From Synaphobranchus kaupii (lineage: Eukaryota; Chordata; Actinopteri; Anguilliformes; Synaphobranchidae): 64,000 nt of DNA. The notes under the pieces are model-generated. The model was given only the letters and a program-made list of their open reading frames with translations. It did not search any database and was not told the DNA's origin. Positions 11,108 to 23,100 of the stretch are shown here, one piece after another. A program made the translations under genes and the position numbers. The stretch lies in assembly GCA_029718625.1 (NCBI GenBank), contig CM056395.1:26468160-26532159 (forward strand), read 5' to 3'. Positions within the stretch are counted from its first letter, which is position 1. Each line of letters opens with the position of its first letter.

Positions 11108-14100
11108 CTGTAACACAGAGTGAGAGAACGTCAGAGAGAGGGAAAACTACCTGAAATATAGTACAAACTGCAGTAAACACAGGGAGCAGAGGGAGAAGGA
11201 CTGAGATACACACAATACATGTGTGTGCTCACGCAGACACACGCACGCACAGCAGTACTTACACACAGGAGGATCCAGAAGGGGAGGAGGATGATGGCGA
11301 TACCGCAGGGGATGATGATGGCCAGGGCCCATCCAGGGAACCTGCCTACACTACTTGTGGTGATCAGCAGGAGGATAGGGCTGCTGGTGGTGGTGGTCGG
11401 GGCTGCGGTGGGAGCCAGGCCTGAAAGTACAAGAGCAATGAGTGACAAACTAATCGAGCAGGGACTTCATCCAACAAAAAGGAGACTCTGGAGAGATGGC
11501 CAAAGCCGGGTATCCTTCATATCTAATTAATATAACGATGTAATACTGTTGTATTTATGAAAGTAAATATTTGTTTAGAAACAACTTCATGAAAAAGTAA
11601 TTTACTTTACAAGGGCACTAGCTAGGTACGATAGACGAGATCTGGCCTGTTATTGTTATTTATTCCACACACGATTCTGTCTTTATATGGCAGTTTGAAA
11701 TAAATGTTCAGAATAGCTACATACTGAACAAGGAAAAACACTACAAGATGGTGCTTGAGAGCAGCAAAGTAAATTATGTTACTAACCATGTTCCTATGAG
11801 GTGCACTTAGTGTAAATATGGTTATAACGCCGCCTAATTACTGTTGCCATCCATATAGAACAATGTTGCTAAAAATGTTATTTTAATTTAATCTTCGCTT
11901 GACATTTTGCAAGAGTGTTTCTTGCACTCAATGGCGGCGAGTGGGCGGGGGTTGAGGATGGAGGAGGACGTTTCTTTGACTTGAAACAGAAACGAAAAAT
12001 CCTGCATAATGCACCATTTAAATAAGTATAAGTAAAATAAGTATATTGTTGCACGGCGCTGGGGAAGGATTCTGTAACACGTGGTGAACAGACAGGAGAG
12101 CAACAGAAAAAGGGTTAAATATTATTTATTGTTGCTTGTCGGCACCAAACAGAAAAACTCACCAAAATGGGAAATCAAGGGAAAAAACACTCTTCTACTA
12201 GCCTGGGGAACCAGGCCCTTTAGTAATGAGAACCAAACGAGGCTAACACAGAGCAGCTGCCTACCCTGCCTGGGTGTAGTGGCGCTGCCGTCCAGCAGGA
12301 AAACCTCAAAGGTTAAATGGTGCAGACTATGCCTGTTTCCTACTTATATCACTGTAGTCCAGTATTGAAGTCAACCGGACTTGGGGCCTGATTTGCTAAG
12401 AATTTTAGCGGGGGCAAAAACGTTTAGCACACGCGAAACTAATAACACAACCAATGATTGGTGCAAAACAAATACCATGACCAATGATTGGTCATGTTAT
12501 TGGTTTTGCGTGTGCTAAAGGGTTTTGCACACGTTAAAGGTCTTTGTAAATCAGGCCCACGGTGTATACAGCAGTTTTTAAAAAGCTAGGATAAATGGTT
12601 GCAGCAAATGCAAAAAAAAAAAAAGAAGTAAACGTGTTCAACAGCCTTAAATGATCTGAAGAGCTTTCATGAGTGGTGACAAAGTTATAAAGTCATCAAG
12701 TTCAATCAGTGGTGTACCATGGGAGTAGAATTAGGCCTTCTGTAAACTTAACTTTAACGGATAATCACTCTCAATCTGTTTCCGTTTACTTTGCCTGATT
12801 GTCAATAAAATAATTGATTCACTCAATAGCCAAGAACAATAAGTAAATTATTAGGCTACCAAGTTATTTCGAGATAGCATTATTGATCTGTGCATCATAA
12901 ACTTGTGTTGCATTTTTCTACATCCACATTTATGATTACGTGTTATCATGCGAAGATTCTGACTTTTAAATGTTCCATTTTGAAATGTTAAACGTTTCGT
13001 AGATTTTCGTAAAATAGTTTTTCTAGCCTGAATTATGCGTTGCTCTCAACGGTTTGAGACACTTAAGAGGCTGTCCTCTTGAAATTTATGCTTTCTAATG
13101 TTTAAATCGCTTTGACTAATTTGAGTGTCTTAAAATTAATTACATTCTTTAACGCATTCAGATTATTGCCTGACCCTTGTTAAACAATCTCAAGTTGTCT
13201 CATTTTCGTTATCATTTCTAAATCATTATAGGCTACAAATTGGTCTTGATTATTCAGCAAATTAATTGTTTGATTGTCACTTGCTACTCAAGCTAAATAA
13301 ACGGAAACAAGTAATCCTGTAGCCTACACCCCACTTTTTCCAACGCACTGGCCGTCGCTACATATATTTAAATGTGAGCCATTTTATGACGCGAAGAAAA
13401 ATAGGCTACTAGCACAGAAAAACTTGATACGTATATTCAGTGAAGTTTGTTATTCAGTTAATTAATTGCTTGATTGATAATTAAGAACTATGAGTGTAAA
13501 CAGGTTGAGAGTAATATCCGTATAAAGGTAAGGTTACCGAATGCCTATTTTCCAGCCGATGTTACGTCACTGAGTTCAATGAAATAATGTTTGTTGGATG
13601 AAAAATACAGATTATATAAATTGAAATGTAAAAAAAAATAGCTGGTGGTGTGTAGTGAGGAACCTACCGCTAGCTCTCAGTATTGCAGACAAGAAGTTGC
13701 TTGGCTGTTTGATGTCACCTTCCTGAAAGACGTACTCCAGATTGGCATGAATCTCGTTAGCCGTGTTCCTGTAGGAACGTAAAATGGCAGAATTCATAAA
13801 TGCTTGGGATTCATGCTGATGAAACGGACCCTTTATACATTTGACCACAAGGATAGGTTTGCACCTTGCCTGCATAAATATATGTCAAACCGTTCTATTA
13901 TTAATCAGTGTATACTCAGTGAAGTCATACAAGACACCCAGCTTTGCGACTTACGTATAATTTGCTTCTGGAAAGATGAAAGGATTTGCATTCGGTTGAT
14001 TCAGCATTCGGTTCAACTAAAAATCAATGGTCAAAGTAGAAACAAAGAAATTAAAAAAGGATGACCAAAACCAAAAGGACATTGCCGCCTTGTGAACTTT

Positions 14101-17100
14101 GAACTTATGACCAGCTGCGCAGTAACTGTGCAGTGCAGTGTTGCTGTGGTTGCCTTGAATAAACTCAGAAATGCTGCAGGTAATGGTAAAGACATCACTG
14201 TGCTGAACAGGAATAAATTAGAAATGAGATTTCCGCTAAAGCTCAAGTCTACCAGGATTGGACTTTAGCAGGCACAGAATGACTTGCACGGCTCATTCTT
14301 TGTTTTGTTTTTTCTTTTTTTAAACTTACAATCCATTTATACGGCAGGATATTTACTGAAGGAATTCAGGATTTATATGCATGTACAGCGTCTAGAATTA
14401 GTGACTAGTTATACATTTTCTACTCATTGCATTACAGAAATTGTCCAGAGTGACTTGCACAATGTTTTTGCATTTCTACATAATAACCAATACAGATAGA
14501 TATATACAGGCTAAGCAATTCCGGCTAAGTACTTTGCCCACTGGTAGAACAGCAGTGTCCTACCTGGGAATCAAACCTGCATCATTTAGCTTGCCAGCCC
14601 AAGTTTCTTAACCATTATGCTATGCTGAAAGGATAGGCTCACCAAATTGTTGATAGAGTCTTGGATGTGTTTGTACGTCTCATTCCTGAGTCCAATGTTC
14701 TCTGCCATTCTCATGTCATTTATCTGGTAGCCCAGTCTCATAGCAAAGGAATTATTGGATAGTTCTGAGGAACAAAATTAGGCTTTATTTCAATGTGACT
14801 GCTTAACCCTCATATTATGTTCCAGGTCAATTGGACCAGATTCAATGTTTGACGTCTCTTAACCTTATTCTTTCATCTTGACACTATGATTTTTCCTAAT
14901 TTGTTGGGATTAAATAGTAAACACACAATAAACATAATGCTATATTTTTAAAAGTCCTATACCAACTTTGTATGTAAGGTGTTGTATGGTGGCATTTGTG
15001 GGGTAGCTGTATAAAATGTAAGAAAATATACAACCTTTATTAGTCTTTAACTTAATAATTAAATTTTTTATGGGTAATTCTGGTGGCACTTTCCCATATA
15101 GGTTTTGAACAGGCTCTAAAATTAGATGTTTCATCACAGATTTTTAATACTTAGGGATAAAAGGCTAGTCAATTGGGAGACACAAAATGTGATGCAGAAA
15201 GTGTCAAAAAATATTCTATTACAATAGAAATATTACAAGAGTTTAAACTTTTGGGGTGAATTTGACCCAAAACATAAATGGTGTCATGAAATGTAAAAAT
15301 AATACAAGGGTTAAAATAAATCAGTGGTATTGGCATCATTGATATGCATATTTAAATACATGCTTCATAATCCATAACTGCTCAAGCATCTTTATAGAGA
15401 AAAAAAATTCCATTCTCAACTTCATATTGGACTGACCCATCTGCCAAATGGTCAAATGCTATTAAAGAACATTATTGCAATAAAAAATACAAGTAACATG
15501 GTATACATACAAGTAACATGGTCCTTTAGGCATTGTGAATTAATTAGAGTTGAAGGTGATGGGACAGATAGAAAGATGGGGTGTGTGGGACTTACTCTCA
15601 TAAGTAATATTCTGCACTCTTACTGGCTCATGTATCTGCCTCCTTAAACGAGCATCGAAAAGAGTGTTGGCCAGAGTGAGAATCTCACTCTCACTGGGGA
15701 CGGGCTTGATGGTGTGGAACACAAATCGGACAGAGATCAAAACTGTGCCGATCCTGCAGAAACACATAGGATTAGTAGTCCATTGGAGGACAATTTGGAT
15801 AATTATTTCACTAGGTTGAGCCCAACAATTGAAATGGGAACGTACGTTCTACGTGGACTTGTGGTTGTTTGAGCTGCTGTGGTTGCCGTCATTCCAGTTG
15901 GTGCTACTGGACTGGGTGGAACACTTGCAGTGGCTTCTTGCGAAGTCAGTGTAACACCAGCTGAAGTTGTTGAAGATGCTGTTGAACTGGATCCAACAGT
16001 GACAGTGGCAGCTGCTGTTGCTGAAGATTCTGGATAATTTGTTACAGTCGTGGCAGGGACAGCTGTGGTTGAAGATTCTGGAACATTTGTTACAGTGGTG
16101 GCAGGGGCAGCTGTGGTTGAAGATTCTGGAACATTTGTTACAGTGGTGGCAGGGACAGCTGTGGTTGAAGATTCTGGAACATTTGTTACAGTGGTGGCAG
16201 GGGCAGCTGTGGTTGAAGATTCTGGAACATTTGTTACACTGGTGGCAGGGACAGCTTTGGTTGAAGATTCTGGAACATTTGTTACAAGAGTAACAGGGGC
16301 TGGTGCTGTTGTTGAAGGTTCTGCAACTGCAGTGGTAGTTGGAGTAATTGTTGTGGTTGGTGCTGTTGTTGTTTGTGCAACTGTTGTGGTGGGAGTTTCA
16401 GTTGTAGTTCTTCGAGGTTCACTTGTTGTTGGAAGATTTGTGGTGGTTGGCACTTCAATTGTAGTGGGAGTACTTGATATGGTGGCAACTGCAGTTGCAG
16501 TTGGACTATTTGTTGTGGTTAGTGCTGCGGTTGTTTGAGTAACAATTGTGGTGGGAGATTCACTTGTAGTTGGAATATTTGTTGTAGTTGGATTAGCTGT
16601 TGTAGTTTTCACAATAGTTGTGGTTGGAGACACAGTTGTAGAAGCAAGAATGATTGTGGTTAGTCCTTTAGTTACTGTTTGAGCAACTGTTCTGGTGGGA
16701 GCTTCAATTGTCGTTGGAATATTGGTTGAGGTTGGAGCTGGTGTTGTAGATTGAGTAATAGTTGTTTCTGCTATTCTTGTTGTTTTTGGAACTGTTGTTG
16801 TGGCGTTTGTTTGAGCAATAGTTGTAAAAGGAGTAATTGTTGTGGTTGGTCCTCCTGTTGTTGATTGAGCCACTGTTGTGGTGGGAGATATAGTTGTAGT
16901 TGTTGGACGATTTGTGGTGGTGACAGATTCCGTTGTTGCAGGAATTTCAGTTGTGGTTCGAATATTTGTTGTGGTGTGAGCTGCAATTGTAGTTGGAAGA
17001 ATTGTTGTGGTTAATGCTGGACTTGTAGTTTTTGCTGCTGTTGTAGTGTGAGGTGCAGTTGTAATTGCTTGGCGATGTGTGGTGGTAAGAGATTCAGTTG

Positions 17101-20100
17101 TTGCAGAACTTTCAGTTGTGGTTGGAACATTTGTTTGGGTTGGAGCTGCACTTGTAGTTGGCGGTATTGTTATTATTGCTGCAGCAGTTGTTCCCACAGT
17201 TGTTGTGGTGGGAGATACAGTTGTAGTTCTTAGACGATGTGTGGTGGTAAGAGATTCAGTTGTTGCAGGACTTTCAGTTGTGGTTGGAACATTTGTTTGG
17301 GTTGGAGCTGCACTTCTAGTTGGAGCAATTGTTGTAATTGCTGCAACAGTTGTAGATTCTGCACTTGTTGTGGTGTGAGCTGCACTTGTAGTTGGAAGAA
17401 TTGTTGTGGTTGTTGCTAGAGTTGTTGTTTTTGCTGCTGCTGTAATGTGAGGTACAGTTGTAGTTGCTTGGCGTTGTGTGGTGGTAAGAGATTTAGTTGT
17501 TGCAGGACTTCCAGTTGTGGTTGGAACATTTGTTTGGGTTGGAGCTGCACTTGTAGTTGGAGCAATTGTTGTAATTGCTGCAACAGTTGTAGTTTCTGCA
17601 CTTGTTGTGGTGGGAGATACAGTTGTAGTTCTTGGACGATGTGTGGTGGTTAGAGATTCAGTTGTTGCAGGACTTTCACTTGTAGTTGGAAGAATTGTTG
17701 TGGTTGGTGCTAGAGTTATAGTTTTTGTTGGAGCTGTCATGTGAGGTACAGTAGTTGTTGCTTGGCGATGTGTGGTGGTTAGAAATTCAGTTGTTGCAGG
17801 ACTTTCAGTTGTGGGTGGAGCATTTGTTTGGGTTGGAGCTGCACTTGTAGTTGGAGCAATTGTTGCGGTGGGAGATACAGTTGTAGTTCTTGGATGATGT
17901 GTGGTGGTTAGAGATTCCGTTGTTGCAGGAATTTCAGTTGTGGTTGGAATATTTGTTGTGGTGTGAGCTGCACTTGTAGATGGAAGAATTGTTGAGGTTG
18001 GTGCTAGAGTTGTAGTTTTTGCTGCTGCTGTAGTGTGAGGTACAGTTGTAGTTGCTTGGCGTTGTGTGGTGGTAAGAGATTCCGTTGTTGCAGGAATTTC
18101 AGTTGTAGTTGGAACATTTGTTTGGGTAGGAGCTGCATTTGTAGTTGGAGCAATTGTAATAGCTGCAACAGTTATAGTTTCTGCACTTGTTGTGGTGGAA
18201 AATACGGTTGTAGTTGTTTGACGATTTGTGGTGGTCAGAGATTCCGTTGTTGCAGGAATTTCAGTTGTGGTTGGAATATTTGTTGTGGTGTGAGCTTCAC
18301 TTGTAGTTGGAAGAATTGTTGTGGTTGGTGCTAGAGTTATAGTTTTTTCTGCAGCTGTAGTGTGAGGTACAGTAGTTGTTGCTTGGTGATGTGTGGTGGT
18401 AAGAGATTCAGTTGTTGCAGGACTTTCAGTTGTGGTTGGAACATTTGTTTGGCTGGGACCTGCACTTGTAGTTGGAGCAATTGTTGTGGTGGGAGATACA
18501 GTTGTAGTTCTTGGATGATGTGTGGTGGTTAGAGATTCCGTTGTTGCAGGAATTTCAGTTGTGGTTGGAATATTTGTTGTGGTGTGAGCTGCACTTGTAG
18601 ATGGAAGAATTGTTGAGGTTGGTGCTAGAGTTGTAGTTTTTGCTGCTGCTGTAGTGCGAGGTACAGTTGTAGTTGCTTGGCGTTGTGTGGTGGTAAGAGA
18701 TTCAGTTGTTGCAGGACTTTCAGTTGTAGTTGGAACATTTGTTTGGGTTGGAGCTGCACTTGTAGTTGGCGGTATTGATATCATTGCTGCAGCAGTTGTT
18801 CCCACAGTTGTTGTGGTGGGAGATACAGTTCTAGTTCTTGGACGATGTGTGGTGGTTTGAGATTCAGTTGTTGCAGGACTTTCAGTTGTGGTTGGAACAT
18901 TTGTTTGGCTTGGACCTGCACTTGTAGTTGGCGGTATTGTTGTAATTGCTGCAGCAGTTGTAGTTCCCACAGCTGTTGTGGGAGATACAGTTGTAGTTCT
19001 TGGACGGTGTGTGGTGGTTAGAGATTCAGTTGTTGCAGGACTTTCAGTTGTGGTTGGAATATTTGTTGTGCTGTGAGCTGCACTTGTACTTGGAAGAATT
19101 GTTGTGGTTGTTGCTAGAGTTGTAATTTTTGCTGCTGCTGTTGTGTGAGGTACAGTTGTACTTGATTGCCGATTTGTGGTGGTTAGAGATTCAGTTGTTG
19201 CAGGACTTTCAGTTGTGGTTGGAACATTTGTTTGGCTTGGACCTGCACTTGTAGTTGGCGGTATTGTTGTAATTGCTGCAGCAGTTGTAGTTCCCACAGC
19301 TGTTGTGGTGGGAGATACAGTTGTAGTTCTTGGACGGTGTGTGGTGGTTAGAGATTCCGTTGTTGCAGGACTTTCAGTTGTGGTTGGAATATTTGTTGTG
19401 GTGTGAGCTTCACTTTTAGTTGGAGGAATTGTTGTGGTTGGTGCTAGAGTTATAGTTTTTGTTGCAGCTGGCGTGTGAGGTACAGTAGTTGTTGCTTGGT
19501 GATGTGTGATGGTTAGAAATTCAGTTGTTGCAGGAATTTCAGTTGTGGGTGGAGCATTTGTTTGGGTTGGAGCTGCACTTGTAGTTGGAGCAATTGTTGC
19601 GGTGGGAGATACAGTTGTAATTGTTTGACGATTTGTGGTGGTCAGAGATTCAGTTGTTTCAGGAATTTCAGTTGTGGTTGGAATATTTGTTGTGGTGTGA
19701 GCTGCACTTGTAGTTGGAAGAATTGTTGTGGTCGGTGCTAGAGTTGTAGTTTTTGCTGCTGCTGTAGTGCGAGGTACAGTTGTAGTTGCTTGGCGTTGTG
19801 TGGTGGTAAGAGTTTCCGTTGTTGCAGGAATTTCAGTTGTGGTTGGAACATTTGTTTGGCTTGGAGCTGCACTTGTAGTTGGCGGTATTGTTGTAATTGC
19901 TGCAGCGGTTGTAGTTCCCACAGCTGTTGTGGTGCGAGGTACAGTTATACTTGAATGCCGATTTGTGGTGGTTTGAGATTCAGTTGTTGCAGGACTTTCA
20001 GTTGTGGTTGGAACATTTGTTTGGGTTGGAAGTGCACTTGAAGTTGGAGCAATTGTTGTGGTTCGTGCTGGACTTGTAGTTTTTGCTGCTGCTGTAGTGT

Positions 20101-23100
20101 GAGGTACAGTCGTAGTTGCTTGGCGTTGTGTGGTGGTAAGAGATTCAGTTCTTGCAGGACTTTCAGTTGTAGTTGGAACATTTGTTTGGGTAGGAGCTGC
20201 ATTTGTAGTTGGAGCAATTGTAATAGCTGCAACAGTTATAGTTTCTGCACTTGTTGTGGTGGAAAATACGGTTGTAGTTGTTTGACGATTTGTGGTGGTC
20301 AGAGATTCCGTTGTTGCAGGAATTTCAGTTGTGGTTGGAATATTTGTTGTGGTGTGAGCTTCACTTGTAGTTGGAAGAATTGTTGTGGTTGGTGCTAGAG
20401 TTATAGTTTTTTCTGCAGCTGTAGTGTGAGGTACAGTAGTTGTTGCTTGGTGATGTGTGGTGGTAAGAGATTCAGTTGTTGCAGGACTTTCAGTTGTGGT
20501 TGGAACATTTGTTTGGCTTGGACCTGCACTTGTAGTTGGCGGTATTGTTGTAATTGCTGCAGCCGTTGTAGTTCCCACAGTTGTTGTGGTGGGAGATACA
20601 GTTGTAGTTCTTGGATGATGTGTGGTGGTTAGAGATTCAGTTGTTGCAGGACTTTCAGGTGTGGGTGGAGCATTTGTTTGGGTTGGAGCTGCGCTTGTAG
20701 TTGGAGCAACTGTTGTGGTGGGAGATACAGTTGTAGTTCTTGGATGATGTGTGGTGGTTAGAGATTCCGTTGTTGCAGGAATTTCAGTTGTGGTTGGAAT
20801 ATTTGTTGTGGTGTGAGCTGCACTTGTAGATGGAAGAATTGTTGAGGTTGGTGCTAGAGTTGTAGTTTTTGCTGCTGCTGTAGTGCGAGGTACAGTTGTA
20901 GTTGCTTGGCGTTGTGTGGTGGTAAGAGATTCAGTTGTTGCAGGACTTTCAGTTGTAGTTGGAACATTTGTTTGGGTTGGAGCTGCACTTGTAGTTGGCG
21001 GTATTGATATCATTGCTGCAGCAGTTGTTCCCACAGTTGTTGTGGTGGGAGATACAGTTGTAGTTCTTGGACGGTGTGTGGTGGTTAGAGATTCCGTTGT
21101 TGCAGGACTTTCAGTTGTGGTTGGAATATTTGTTGTGCTGTGAGCTGCACTTGTACTTGGAAGAATTGTTGTGGTTGTTGCTAGAGTTGTAGTTTTTGCT
21201 GCTGCTGTTGTGTGAGGTACAGTTGTACTTGATTGCCGATTTGTGGTGGTTAGAGATTCAGTTGTTGCAGGACTTTCAGTTGTGGTTGGAACATTTGTTT
21301 GGCTTGGACCTGCACTTGTAGTTGGCGGTATTGTTGTAATTGCTGCAGCAGTTGTAGTTCCCACAGCTGTTGTGGTGGGAGATACAGTTGTAGTTCTTGG
21401 ACGGTGTGTGGTGGTTAGAGATTCCGTTGTTGCAGGACTTTCAGTTGTGGTTGGAATATTTGTTGTGGTGTGAGCTTCACTTTTAGTTGGACGAATTGTT
21501 GTGGTTGGTGCTAGAGTTATAGTTTTTGTAGCAGCTGTCGTGTGAGGTACAGTAGTTGTTGCTTGGCGATGTGTGGTGGTTAGAAATTCAGTTGTTGCAG
21601 GAATTTCAGTTGTGGGTGGAGCATTTGTTTGGGTTGGAGCTGCACTTGTAGTTGGAGCAATTGTTGCGGTGGGAGATACAGTTGTAATTGTTTGACGATT
21701 TGTGGTGGTCAGAGATTCAGTTGTTTCAGGAATTTCAGTTGTGGTTGGAATATTTGTTGTGGTGTGAGCTGCACTTGTAGTTGGAAGAATTGTTGTGGTC
21801 GGTGCTAGAGTTGTAGTTTTTGCTGCTGCTGTAGTGCGAGGTACAGTTGTAGTTGCTTGGCGTTGTGTGGTGGTAAGAGATTCCGTTGTTGCAGGAATTT
21901 CAGTTGTGGTTGGAACATTTGTTTGGCTTGGAGCTGCACTTGTAGTTGGCGGTATTGTTGTAATTGCTGCAGCGGTTGTAGTTCCCACAGCTGTTGTGGT
22001 GCGAGGTACAGTTGTAGTTCTTGGATGATGTGTGGTGGTTAGAGATTCAGTTGTTGCAGGACTTTCAGTTGTAGTTGGAACATTTGTTTGGGTAGGAGCT
22101 GCATTTGTAGTTGGAGCAATTGTAATAGCTGCAACAGTTATAGTTTCTGCACTTGTTGTGGTGGAAAATACGGTTGTAGTTGTTTGACGATTTGTGGTGG
22201 TCAGAGATTCCGTTGTTGCAGGAATTTCAGTTGTGGTTGGAATATTTGTTGTGGTGTGAGCTTCACTTGTAGTTGGAAGAATTGTTGTGGTTGGTGCTAG
22301 AGTTATAGTTTTTTCTGCAGCTGTAGTGTGAGGTACAGTAGTTGTTGCTTGGTGATGTGTGGTGCTAAGAGATTCAGTTGTTGCAGGACTTTCAGTTGTG
22401 GTTGGAACATTTGTTTGGCTTGGACCTGCACTTGTAGTTGGCGGTATTGTTGTAATTGCTGCAGCCGTTGTAGTTCCCACAGTTGTTGTGGTGGGAGATA
22501 CAGTTGTAGTTCTTGGATGATGTGTGGTGGTTAGAGATTCAGTTGTTGCAGGACTTTCAGGTGTGGGTGGAGCATTTGTTTGGGTTGGAGCTGCGCTTGT
22601 AGTTGGAGCAATTGTTGTGGTGGGAGATACAGTTGTAGTTCTTGGATGATGTGTGGTGGTTAGAGATTCCGTTGTTGCAGGAATTTCAGTTGTGGTTGGA
22701 ATATTTGTTGTGGTGTGAGCTGCACTTGTAGATGGAAGAATTGTTGAGGTTGGTGCTAGAGTTGTAGTTTTTGCTGCTGCTGTAGTGCGAGGTACAGTTG
22801 TAGTTGCTTGGCGTTGTGTGGTGGTAAGAGATTCAGTTGTTGCAGGACTTTCAGTTGTGGTTGCAACATTTGTCTGGGTTGGAGCTGCACTTGTTGTTGG
22901 AGCAATTGTTGTAATTGCTGCAACAGTTGTAGTTTCTGCACTTGTTGTGGTGGGAGATACAGTTGTAGTTGCTTGGCGATGTGTGGTGGTAAGAGATTCA
23001 GTTGTTGCTGGACTTTCAGTTGTGGTTGGAACATTTGTCTGGGTTGGAGCTGCACTTGTAGTTGGAGCAATTGTTGTGGTTGGTGCTAGAGTTGTAGTTT

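Noticed and set aside
11888..12103. Minus-strand 71-codon frame, also at 63278-63559
   Set aside because: It lies in the duplicated intron, differs in length between the copies by frame-changing indels, and shows no recognisable motif.
13668..13771. Alternative acceptor for the last SEA exon with a stronger pyrimidine run
   Set aside because: Joined in the phase left by the previous exon it meets TAA within four codons.
14612..14622. A real tRNA gene on the minus strand
   Set aside because: Only box-like motifs are present; no cloverleaf can be folded, and the sequence continues as a SINE body.
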